Origin: Collimonas sp. UBA1456
GTDB taxonomy: Bacteria; Pseudomonadota; Gammaproteobacteria; Burkholderiales; Burkholderiaceae_D
NCBI GenBank assembly: GCA_002325825.1
Contig: DCSW01000096.1
Coordinates: 1-11,719 of the forward strand
Length of the DNA: 11,719 nucleotides
Reading direction: 5' to 3'
The position numbers and the translations under genes are program-made. Shown here piece by piece: positions 1 to 5,504 of the stretch. The first letter of the stretch is position 1. Every line of letters starts with the position of its first letter. Below the pieces are notes generated by a model. The model ran no database searches. It was not told the DNA's origin and saw only the letters and a list, made by a program, of their open reading frames with translations.

Positions 1-218
1 GAATCGACCTCTTTCAGAATCACCACTATCTGGTATCGAACGTTACAACGGTTCGCTATGACTGTCTCACACATTACCTGTTCGAATCCCTCGATGAGGT
101 ACAGGAACTTGCGACGAAATGGCTTTGGAATGGCAATCACAAACGCCAGAACATGGCGGTTCAGCGACATAATCCTGAAGACAAAAATTGGCCCTTGCGA
201 CCTAGCCCCTACTTTTGA
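1..218 (+). pseudogene. IS3-family transposase (OrfB) 3' remnant, copy 1
   Basis: From about position 36 the frame ending in TGA at 216-218 reads as the C-terminal tail of an IS3-family (IS2/IS51-like) DDE transposase: VRYDCLTHYLFESLDEVQ, then a W-rich stretch and NMAVQRHNP, which fits the usual NMALGG-x-TP region. The preceding ERYN (38-49) is in a different frame. Comparison with the second copy at 4793-4972 shows that copy 1 lacks 5 nt (agaac) just after the shared ttacaac, so the two halves are out of frame. The catalytic DDE region is absent, either outside the window or lost; bases 1-35 do not read as transposase in either frame. The stop is followed by AAAAATTGGGAAATTACC (228-245), which resembles the terminus after copy 2. 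It cannot encode a working enzyme. The family call is confident; the subgroup is from memory. Confidence 0.8.
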
Positions 219-318
219 TTTTGCTTAAAAATTGGGAAATTACCATCTGTAGTCTTCCCACTAAATCAAGACACTTCGGATGCGTGATTTTCTGTTATTT
301 GGCATTATTAGACGATAT

Positions 319-372
319 GGGGGGGGGATTGGCATGAAGAAGTCACGACTTAGGGAGGGCCAGTATTATATT
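319..372 (+). mobile_element. Poly-G tract plus putative IS3 orfA start (scar)
   Basis: A run of nine G (319-327) is followed by ATTGGC and an ATG at 334. The first codons read MKKSRLREGQ, close to the MKKSRFTE-x-Q opening common to IS3-family OrfA proteins. After about ten codons the resemblance stops, and the frame runs through the terminator at 396-427. I read it as the 5' end of an insertion element that has lost the rest of its body. The match is short, so chance cannot be excluded. The sequence at 219-318, between copy 1 and this scar, contains no gene that I can see. Confidence 0.4.
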
Positions 373-395
373 GCGTCTGATCGGTTCAGACAGGC

Positions 396-427
396 AAAAA
401 AATCCCCGGTGAACCGGGGATTTTTTT
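396..427. terminator. Bidirectional intrinsic terminator (downstream of csp)
   Basis: Seven A, then TCCCCGG-TGAA-CCGGGGA, then seven T form a near-perfect GC stem with a TGAA tetraloop and a T run in both directions. It lies 25 nt beyond the stop codon of the cold-shock gene on the minus strand, so terminating that gene is its likely main job. On the plus strand it would also stop read-through from the IS scar. Confidence 0.9.
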
Positions 428-451
428 GAAGCTTGTGCAGCTGGCTATTGA

Positions 452-655
452 TTATATAGCTTGAATGTTTGAAGCTTGCTTGCCTTTTGGGCCAGCAGTA
501 ACTTCGAATGAAACGCGTTGGTTCTCTTGCAGGGACTTGAAACCACTGGAATTGATTGCGGAGAAGTGCGCGAACAGATCTTCGCCTCCTTCGTCAGGAG
601 TAATAAAACCAAAACCCTTCGAGTCATTGAACCACTTTACGATACCAGTTGCCAT
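452..655 (-). CDS. cspA: Cold-shock domain protein (CspA family)
   Basis: This is a complete 67-residue cold-shock protein, the usual length for the family. It is a single OB-fold that binds single-stranded RNA or DNA and acts as an RNA chaperone in the cytoplasm. RNP1 is visible as KGFGFI (residues 13-18) and RNP2 as LFAHF (27-31), with the aromatic nucleic-acid-binding residues W8, F15, F17, F28, H30 and F31 present. The protein starts MATGIVKWFND. The ATG at 653-655 is preceded by AGGAA (661-665, minus) at good spacing. A leader of about 100 nt follows the promoter at 766-774; long leaders are typical of cold-inducible csp genes. The terminator at 396-427 closes the unit. It is intact although its neighbours on both sides are decayed, so it is probably under selection. 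The family is certain, but the paralogue letter in the gene symbol is a guess. Confidence 0.96.
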   Translation of the reverse strand: MATGIVKWFNDSKGFGFITPDEGGEDLFAHFSAINSSGFKSLQENQRVSFEVTAGPKGKQASNIQAI

Positions 656-765
656 TACATTTCCTATTTCAGTTAAGTTGAGCTGTCGCCCGTTAGATCG
701 TTTGAAGCAAGAAAGAAATTACAGACTAATACTGCACTACTAGCTCGAATCTTAAACGATTGTTC

Positions 766-774
766 ATTATACCA
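766..774 (-). promoter_or_regulatory. Extended -10 promoter for the csp gene
   Basis: On the minus strand the sequence reads TGGTATAAT, a perfect -10 hexamer (TATAAT, 766-771) with the TGn extension (772-774). No good -35 box lies 16-18 bp upstream, as expected for an extended -10 promoter. The predicted start near 759 gives a 5' leader of about 100 nt before the ATG at 655. Confidence 0.65.
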
Positions 775-1051
775 GATAAATTTGTATAAAACACTTCAAT
801 ATAAATAAAAATTGCGTCATCAGAAAGAACTTTTAGTTTTATTTGCACTATTCGTGTCCCATTCTTACACATTTATTGCCAGTTGGGATTTTTCATATAG
901 AAAATACATAATTCAAGGCAATTATTGTGTTTTGATAATTAATTCTGCGGATCTAGACAGGTATTTTTTAACCCGGCGTTGCACCGATTCTTGTCGCCCG
1001 CGGTACCCGTATCACAATGGAAGATTGCATGCTTCACCTTTTCAAGCAGAG
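775..1051. other. AT-rich stretch with no recognisable gene
   Basis: This segment is clearly more AT-rich than the flanking protein-like sequence. A frame is open from a TTG at 812, but its first 80 or so residues look like nothing I recognise and only run by chance into the transporter fragment at 1052. There is no plausible ribosome-binding site before 812. I see no RNA gene or terminator here. Confidence 0.5.
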
Positions 1052-1461
1052 AATAGCTGGAACGGTAAGCCGTTCGACAAAGATCCACTAAAAGACATCA
1101 GAGTGCGGCAAGCGATTTCCAAGGCAATCTACCGTCAGGCGCTGGTCGAGCGCACGTTGGAAAGGCTGGCTGTATCGGCTTTTAACATCGTCGCGCCAGG
1201 TATCCTGGGTTATGTCGATACGTTGGAATTTAAAGAGTACGACACCGAAGATGCCAAGAAACTGTTGGCAGCAGCCGAGTATCCGAACAGCTTCGTCATC
1301 ACTTTGCATGACCCCAAAAATCTCTACATCAACGACGAACGAGTGGTGCAGATCCTTGCTCAATTTCTGAATCAGGTCGAAATCCAGGTCAAGGTCGAGA
1401 CATTGGCGCTGACAGTCTACTTCGGCAAGGCCCGAGCCGGCCAATATAGTGCGGCACTACT
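1052..1461 (+). pseudogene. Peptide/nickel-type ABC substrate-binding protein (SBP family 5) fragment
   Basis: About 137 codons match the C-terminal lobe of family 5 solute-binding proteins (DppA/GsiB type, periplasmic receptors for peptide ABC importers). The recognisable run is NGKPFDKDPLKDIRVRQAIS, followed by KAIYRQALVERTLE, IVAPGILGYVD, YDTEDAKKLL, LHDPKNLYINDERVVQ and VYFGKARAGQYS. The signal peptide, N-terminal lobe and extreme C-terminus are missing. Upstream is unrelated AT-rich sequence; downstream the frame runs straight into an MFS transporter segment at about 1462. That is best explained by a deletion joining two genes. Family membership is strong, the substrate is unknown, and no function is expected. 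Confidence 0.75.
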
Positions 1462-1975
1462 CGGCTCATGCGCACTGCTCGGCATAGTTGTCCTGGTGCA
1501 TTTCCTGGCGGTCTTGTTCCTGGAGCTGTTCGTAGTCCATGTCGCCGATCGCTACGACCGCCGCAAGATTAGCCGCATCTGCCTGTTCATCCGGGGCTTG
1601 GCCGCTGCGGCCCTGGCCATCGGCAGTTATAACGACTGGATGAACAAAGAAGCCATCTTTGCCATCGTGTTCCCAATCGACACCACGCGCGCCCTTGAGT
1701 CCGCCCACACTGCAGGCGCTGGTACCCGGACTGGTGCCCCCACACTTGGCGGCTTTATTTATGTGCTGGGCGGGCCGGCACGGTCTACACCAGCAGTAGC
1801 ATCCTGTTCATTACTACTAGCCTGTTGGTAGTAATGATTCGCATCGAAAGCGAAGCGTATTACTGCGGCGCGAACCAACTACCCTAGATTTTTACTAACA
1901 GGAAGCGCTTTCATCAAGAGCTGCCCGGCAATCCTCGGCGCCATTTCACTCGACCTGTTCGAGGTGCTGCTCGGT
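1462..1975 (+). pseudogene. MFS transporter pseudogene (multiple frameshifts)
   Basis: Segments in three frames together read as the N-terminal half of a 12-helix major facilitator exporter. Frame 1 (to about 1700) has hydrophobic helices and the motif A-like HVADRYDRRKISRIC, then NKEAIFAIVF and TRALES. An extra C at about 1701 shifts to frame 2, PTLQALVPGLVP. Roughly 20-25 family residues then seem to be missing before LGGFIYVLG. Another shift near 1770 gives TVYTSSSILFITTSLLVVMI and RIESEA, ended by TAG at 1885-1887. A last in-frame piece from 1904 reads FIKSCPAILGAISLDLF-EVLLG, after which the family resemblance ends; this frame stops at 2006-2008. It lies directly behind the SBP fragment. 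The substrate cannot be inferred, and the gene is clearly dead. Confidence 0.75.
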
Positions 1976-2004
1976 ATCGTCGGCATGGTGATCGTGGTGC
2001 TGTC

Positions 2005-2115
2005 ATGAATACGATTATTTCGTCGCTGTTCGGCCTCGATCGGCCGGTCAACCCGACAACGGACGCCAGCACACCAACTCCTGCACCAAGCGCGGCAACG
2101 ACGGAGTCAAGCTGA
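2005..2115 (+). CDS. Short unrecognised ORF (36 aa), doubtful
   Basis: An ATG at 2005 overlaps the TGA that ends the last MFS-like frame (ATGA overlap) and opens 36 codons starting MNTIISSLFGLDRP, with a Thr/Pro/Ala/Ser-rich tail. The overlap resembles translational coupling, but the upstream frame is itself a remnant, and I recognise no family. It may be the decayed end of a lost gene. It is listed because it is the only open frame between the MFS remnant and the tas-like remnant. Confidence 0.15.
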   Translation: MNTIISSLFGLDRPVNPTTDASTPTPAPSAATTESS

Positions 2116-2122
2116 CCGGTAA

Positions 2123-2150
2123 TTCTGCAAGCCCCGCATGGCCTGCAGAA
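2123..2150. other. Hairpin-forming inverted repeat
   Basis: TTCTGCA (2123-2129) pairs with TGCAGAA (2144-2150). After one A/C mismatch, GCC (2131-2133) pairs with GGC (2140-2142) around a 6-nt loop. No T run follows on either strand, so it is not a standard intrinsic terminator. It could be the remains of one for the region upstream. Confidence 0.3.
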
Positions 2151-2231
2151 TCGCAGCGTTCTCACTATACTTCAAAGCCTGGCGGCCTGGTCACATTATT
2201 TATCTCAGAGCCCGCCGCAAAGGACGTAACG

Positions 2232-3283
2232 ATGTAATATCGTGAACTCGGACACAGCAATCTCAAGGTTAGCCTCTAATCACACTCTGCACCATGACCT
2301 AGGGCGAACAAAGTACCGAAACCGAAGCACATACACAAATCGACATGGCGCTGGTGCATGACGTCAACCTGATCGATACAACTGAAATTTACCCGGTACC
2401 ACCGCACGCCGAGACACAAGGTTCGACCGAATGCTACATCGGCAGCTGGCTGAATAAATTCGGTAAGCGCGAGCAGGTATTGATCGCCACCAAGGCCACT
2501 GGGCCGACGTGCAAACTCCACAATCCACGCCATGTGCGCGACGGCATCAATAATTTCGATCGCACAAGTTTGACCGAGGCTTTGTATGGCAGGCTGGAAC
2601 GCCTACAAACAGATTACGTCGATCTGTATCAATTGCATTGGCCGGACCGTAGATTCAATTACTTCGGCACGCAGAACTACCACCATATCACGGACGAAGA
2701 TACCGTACCAATTGAAGAGACGCTGAGCATCCTGGCCGACTTCATCACGGCTGGTGAAATACGTCATATCGGCATATCAAATGAAACTCCGTGGGGCATT
2801 GCGCAGTTCCTGCGCGCTTCTGAAAAATTCGATTTACCGCGTGTGGTCAGCATCCAGAATCCGTACAGCCGGCTTAACCATACTTTTGAAACTGGCCACT
2901 CGGAATTCTCCTACTGTGAACAAGTTAGTCTGCCGGCTTATTCACCGCTGGAATTCGGCGTATTGTCGGGGAAACACCTGAACGGCGCAAAACCATCAGG
3001 CGGTCGCCTGACTCTATTCAAACGGCTCGGCCGCTACAACAATCTACAAGTCAACCGTGTGATCGGTGACTACGTAGCGCTGGCCTGCAAGCATGGATTG
3101 GACCCGAAGCAGATGGCGCTGGGGTTTGTCAATAGCCGCGGTTTCGTTATCAGCAACATCATCTACGCAACTACGCTGCAGCAATTGCAAAGCAACCTCG
3201 ACAGCGTAAATCTCACACTGGATGAGGAGATCCTGAACGAGATCGAGGCAATCCACCAACTCCAGCCGAATTCGGCTTCTTGA
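2232..3283 (+). pseudogene. tas: Tas-like aldo/keto reductase, broken N-terminus
   Basis: From 2345 to the TGA at 3281-3283 the sequence encodes 312 residues closely resembling Tas, an NADPH-dependent aldo/keto reductase. The AKR tetrad is visible: D11 and Y16 (NLIDTTEIYPVPP), K50 (LIATK) and H98 (YQLHWPD), counted from Met-2345. Other typical pieces are SIQNPYSRLN, GLDPKQMAL and SNLDSVNLTLDEEILNEIEA. The true start is probably ATG 2232. Its second codon is TAA (2235-2237), then YRELGHSNLKVS follows in frame. Another TAA (2277-2279), a shift of about 2 nt and a TAG where the family has a Trp (TMT-W-GE) come before the frame seen at 2345. Starting at 2345 loses about 37 residues, including the first barrel strand. 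Cys replaces expected residues at 30, 56 and possibly elsewhere. Probably inactive. Confidence 0.8.
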
Positions 3284-3289
3284 AGGTAC

Positions 3290-3690
3290 GCTCAAGGCAA
3301 GTTAAACGCCAAGGCAAGACAGCAACGCTTCCATCTTCCGAGATGACGTCGGTCCAGACCGGGCGCAGCCCGGCGAATAGCACCTTGGTCATCGGCACGC
3401 CGCTTGCCAGGCTTTCCTTCGATGTGCCAAACACGATCGTGATCTCGTCCTATTTATTGAGAAACCAAAACGACGGCTGACAACGATTGCGATGGTCAAC
3501 ATCACGAACAACAACACAGCAACCACCACAACCAGGCCAAGCAGCAGAAACAAGTTGAACGTCGCCAGCAGCACCGTCAGGTACAGACGCCAATGCAGCG
3601 CCCCTGCACTACCGCCTCACGCGACAAATTCGTGTCGTGCAGGAAAAACAGCAAGCCGATGGCAAGTGTCGTAATCAGATTGAAGGCCAT
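3290..3690 (-). pseudogene. Unrecognised membrane protein, frameshifted remnant
   Basis: Read on the minus strand from an ATG at 3688-3690, MAFNLITTLAIGLLFFLHDT is a hydrophobic N-terminal segment; this frame stops at 3577-3579. One frame over, WRLYLTVLLATFNLFLLLGL and a further hydrophobic run (to about 3480) give at least one more membrane helix. In a third frame (about 3434-3300) a soluble stretch reads FGTSKESLASGVPMTKVLFA and then GLRPVWTDVISEDGS. The three pieces follow one another in order, as expected for one gene broken by two frameshifts. It is convergent with the tas-like gene, and the tails overlap or abut. I do not recognise the family. Small open frames on the plus strand here look like shadows. 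Confidence 0.4.
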
Positions 3691-4228
3691 TTGCAACCTG
3701 GCCTTTGCAAGGCAACAAACTAGTGATAACAACTGTTGTAAGAAGATTCAAAATGAAGCTCTCAGAAAATAAGCGAGAGCGAACCAGGGGTTAATAGGGG
3801 GGGCGTTAGCAAAAGCTGGACATGCTAAGCCCATACACAGGCAGGACTATGACTCCTATGTTACGCACTACCCATGCAAGTATTTATAATGGTTGGGTCG
3901 GATCTCAGGACTGATGACATTTCATCGCATCGAAAAAATCAACGATCCACAGTCCAAACAAAACCGGCCAGCAGCAACCCGCCAACGATGGCTGTACAGA
4001 CGTGAGCGCAAGCCACCGCTAAGTGAAGCAAACCACTACTGCTTCAGACATGCTGACATGAGGCGCGCGATAGCAAGAATTTTAAAATAAAGATTTCTAA
4101 AAAGAAGTATCTGTGGGGTAATAGAGTATTTTATATATCGAAATCAGAGCAAGTCTCTTAACCCTACAAGAGGCAAGAAAATATAAACTGTTTAAATATT
4201 TTTTCTTCCAAAATAAACAAAGCTCAGA
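3691..4228. other. Long stretch without a convincing gene
   Basis: There is a poly-G tract of seven at 3797-3803. Around it a plus frame reads NQGLIGGALAKAGHAKPIHR, and a minus frame (3748-3834) reads 28 residues beginning MGLACPAFANAPP; neither is recognised. A 65-codon frame at 3893-4090 opens with TTG, has no ribosome-binding site and no family resemblance. On the minus strand of the same segment, HVCTAIVGGLLLAGFVW is a single hydrophobic piece flanked by stops. From about 4091 the sequence becomes very AT-rich up to the tRNA promoter. It looks like eroded former coding DNA. Confidence 0.4.
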
Positions 4229-4234
4229 TATAAT
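4206..4234 (+). promoter_or_regulatory. Promoter of tRNA-Arg
   Basis: A perfect -10 box TATAAT (4229-4234) lies 10 nt before the mature tRNA 5' end, so transcription would start only a few bases upstream of it. The -35 candidate at 17-bp spacing is TTCCAA (4206-4211), a weak match. Its position directly ahead of an isolated tRNA gene supports the assignment. Confidence 0.6.
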
Positions 4235-4244
4235 TTTAACTTTA

Positions 4245-4321
4245 GCGGCTGTAGCTCAGATGGATAGAGTACTTGGCTACGAACCAAGGGGTCGTGGGTT
4301 CAATTCCTGCCAGCCGCACCA
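4245..4321 (+). tRNA. tRNA-Arg (anticodon ACG)
   Basis: The 77-nt sequence folds as a complete cloverleaf. The acceptor stem is GCGGCTG/CAGCCGC with discriminator A, and CCA (4319-4321) is encoded. The D arm has GCTC/GAGT. The anticodon stem is CTTGG/CCAAG around the loop CTACGAA, giving anticodon ACG. The T arm is GTGGG/CCTGC with loop TTCAATT. ACG is normally deaminated to ICG by TadA and reads CGU, CGC and CGA, so this tRNA is normally essential. The T loop differs from the common TTCGAAT but keeps T54, T55, C56, a purine at 57 and A58. It stands alone between decayed sequences and is intact. Confidence 0.97.
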
Positions 4322-4329
4322 CTATTACA

Positions 4330-4361
4330 AAGAAGTTGCAATAAAAATATTAAAACTTCTT
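4330..4361 (+). other. AT-rich hairpin just after tRNA-Arg
   Basis: AAGAAGTT (4330-4337) pairs with AACTTCTT (4354-4361) over a 16-nt A/T loop, 9 nt after the tRNA CCA. It lacks a GC-rich stem and a clear T run, so it is at best a weak terminator or a 3' trailer processing structure. The stronger terminator lies further on at 4460-4499. Confidence 0.3.
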
Positions 4362-4459
4362 CTATTCTTGTCTACATCTCAAGATTTTTCAGCGCGCCAC
4401 ACATGGCCATTTTGCGCAACAATTCCATAGCGACTCATTTACTATTGCAAAGTAAGTCC

Positions 4460-4499
4460 TAATAAAAGACCGACGATCTGGATCGCCGGCTTTTTATTA
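4460..4499. terminator. Bidirectional intrinsic terminator
   Basis: CCGACGATC (4470-4478) pairs with GATCGCCGG (4481-4489), with one A/C mismatch and a 2-nt loop centre that would open a little. TAATAAAAG on the left and CTTTTTATTA on the right extend the stem and supply T runs on both strands. On the plus strand it can end the tRNA-Arg transcript. On the minus strand it sits 15 nt after the stop of the small ORF at 4515-4655. Confidence 0.75.
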
Positions 4500-4514
4500 G
4501 TCATACCATTACTT

Positions 4515-4655
4515 TCACATTAAATTCTTTTTCAGATTAATGCCGGGTTGGATAAATATCGTGCCAGGTACGATCAATTTGATGACGCAATTCGCGTCAC
4601 CAATAGCCGCCAATAACAGCAACAAACAAATACCGGTTTGCCGAAACAACATCAT
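4515..4655 (-). CDS. Possible small exported peptide (46 aa), unrecognised
   Basis: On the minus strand two consecutive ATGs (4653-4655 and 4650-4652) open 46 codons ending in TGA at 4515-4517. The product starts MMLFRQTGICLLLLLAAIGD, a textbook short signal sequence: positive R5, then a hydrophobic core of about 12 residues, then a possible cleavage site after GDA (residue 21). The remaining 25 or so residues, NCVIKLIVPGTIFIQPGIN and LKKNLM, contain one Cys and alternating hydrophobics. The lipobox is poor (DANC), so a lipoprotein is unlikely. An AAGAAG (about 10 nt upstream) is a weak ribosome-binding site, and no clear promoter was found. The terminator 15 nt downstream is the best argument that this is a transcription unit. 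Alternatively it is the surviving 5' end of a larger envelope-protein gene. No family recognised. Confidence 0.4.
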   Translation of the reverse strand: MMLFRQTGICLLLLLAAIGDANCVIKLIVPGTIFIQPGINLKKNLM

Positions 4656-4792
4656 ATGCACGTCTTCTTTAAATTCAGGAGAGCAATCAGGATTCCATCT
4701 TCACGAATTAAGTCTAAGCTCCTTTACTATTTATCATAAGATGTTTTTTGTAAGGCTTGTGACACTTTATAATCTTTTGTTGAAATGCTTAT

Positions 4793-4972
4793 ATCGAGTG
4801 TTACAACAGAACGGTTCGCTATGACTGGCCCGTACATTACCTGTTCGAATCCGTCAATGAGGTTCGGGAATTTACGAAGAAATTGTTCTGGACTGACAAT
4901 CACGAACGCAAGAACAGGACGCTCGGCAGCATCATCACGAAGCAGAATCAACCCTTGAGACTGAGTCGCTAA
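4793..4972 (+). pseudogene. IS3-family transposase (OrfB) 3' remnant, copy 2
   Basis: Fifty-nine codons ending in TAA (4970-4972) read IECYNRTVRYDWPVHYLFES, then VNEVREFTKKLFWTDNHERK, matching the end of the IS3-family (IS2/IS51-like) integrase core; the full family motif is VERYNRTVRYDWL. An upstream in-frame TGA (4781-4783) and the loss of everything before the ERYN motif show that only the tail remains. It is clearly related to the remnant at 1-218 and lies in the same orientation, but it keeps the 5 nt that copy 1 lost. The usual Pro and Gly after the WxxxNxxRxN region are degraded. Ten nt after the stop comes a G7 tract in AAAAATGGGGGGGATACC (4977-4994), the likely IS terminus. Confidence 0.8.
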
Positions 4973-4976
4973 TTTT

Positions 4977-4994
4977 AAAAATGGGGGGGATACC
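4977..4994 (+). repeat. G-rich IS terminus after transposase copy 2
   Basis: AAAAATGGGGGGGATACC follows the transposase stop and resembles the motif after copy 1 (228-245) and a solo copy at 6780-6795. I take it as the eroded right end of the IS3-type element. The matching left inverted repeat was not found. Confidence 0.45.
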
Positions 4995-5068
4995 ACAGCC
5001 GCCACGTGCGCATGTTGCTTGAAGTAGAAATGGCAAATCTTGCCGACTATGCTCGCATCGGCATGCAG

Positions 5069-5330
5069 TCAGATCCGGCACAGATGGGCGGCATCATCGT
5101 ACAATTCCGGCATCACAAAAAATCCATCGACACCAGCACTTTTAAAAAAATCAATATCAGTGATCTGGTAGGGGGGCGTCGTACAAACTGACTGAACGTC
5201 AGGCCGACGTATGGATTCATGCGTATATCGCCCCCAATCTGCACGCAATCTGCACGCAATCTGCACGCCATGGTATAACGTCACCGAACTCAGCAGCGTC
5301 TTCAATAATGTAATCGAGCGTTCGCATCAT
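5069..5330 (-). pseudogene. Broken gene, possibly FMN-dependent (luciferase-like) monooxygenase C-terminus
   Basis: On the minus strand the frame ending in TGA at 5069-5071 contains YQITDIDFFKSAGVDGFFVM followed by PELYDDAAHLC. This resembles the C-terminal pEQIADxxxxWFxxGAxDGFNxMPP region of NtaA/SnaA/DszA-type flavin monooxygenases. A glycerophosphodiester phosphodiesterase tail (FFxxxGVDGFFTD) is an alternative. Upstream on the minus strand, a second frame from ATG 5328-5330 starts MMRTLDYIIEDAAEFGD. The pieces are separated by an 11-bp triplication (5236-5268, net +22 bp if two copies are extra) and a G6 tract (5171-5176), either of which would break the frame. About 60-85 residues survive, far short of the 400 or so of a full monooxygenase. 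No function is expected. The family call is tentative. Confidence 0.4.
5236..5268. repeat. Perfect 11-bp tandem triplication
   Basis: AATCTGCACGC occurs three times head to tail without mismatches. The 11-bp unit is not a multiple of three, so each added copy shifts the frame. The identity of the copies suggests recent expansion by replication slippage. It lies inside the decayed minus-strand gene at 5069-5330. Confidence 0.9.
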
Positions 5331-5462
5331 TAGGGCATGCTGGATGGCGATGATGCAGCAACGATAGGATCGTCAAGCAGCATCGCAGCAAACTGCGCGT
5401 CAGCAACCGCAAAGGCGGTGGCCTTTCGACCTAAATCGAATTTCAATTGAAGACTTGATCTG

Positions 5463-5485
5463 GGCGCTCAGACTGGTTTAGCGCC
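5463..5485 (-). terminator. Possible weak terminator hairpin after ispF
   Basis: On the minus strand GGCGCT and AGCGCC form a 6-bp GC stem with an 11-nt loop, starting 19 nt after the ispF stop. No T run follows, so it is not a classical intrinsic terminator. It is the only clear stem between ispF and the decayed gene further on. Confidence 0.3.
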
Positions 5486-5504
5486 TAGCCGTGCGCAGCC
5501 TGAG

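Noticed and set aside
465..743. Plus-strand ORF of 92 codons over the csp gene
   Set aside because: It is antisense to an intact cold-shock gene with clear RNP motifs, promoter and terminator, and its translation resembles nothing.
812..1831. A single 339-residue protein gene
   Set aside because: It opens with TTG, has no ribosome-binding site, and joins AT-rich filler, an SBP lobe and a frameshifted MFS half.
3893..4090. ORF of 65 codons with TTG start
   Set aside because: It has no ribosome-binding site, no recognisable family and lies in eroded sequence.
4245..4321. tRNA-Arg as the attachment site of an integrated island
   Set aside because: I found no repeat of the tRNA 3' end and no integrase in the window; the nearby transposase tails are IS3-type, which do not target tRNAs.
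4403..4462. Short plus-strand ORF (19 codons) between tRNA-Arg and the terminator
   Set aside because: It has no ribosome-binding site and no recognisable product, and its stop runs into the terminator stem.
4540..4824. Plus-strand ORF of 94 codons
   Set aside because: It opposes the small exported ORF, has no ribosome-binding site and runs out of frame into the IS3 tail, whose coding frame is different.
5006..5191. Plus-strand ORF of 61 codons
   Set aside because: The opposite strand gives the protein-like reading (YQITDIDFFKSAGVDGFFVM); the plus frame shows no family features.
5236..5268. CRISPR-like or iteron repeats
   Set aside because: There are only three adjacent 11-bp units with no spacers, inside a broken gene; slippage explains them.
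5331..5462. Minus-strand coding remnant between ispF and the monooxygenase-like fragment
   Set aside because: Short open pieces (for example DAQFAAMLLDDPIVAA) exist, but no family could be recognised, and they may be chance.
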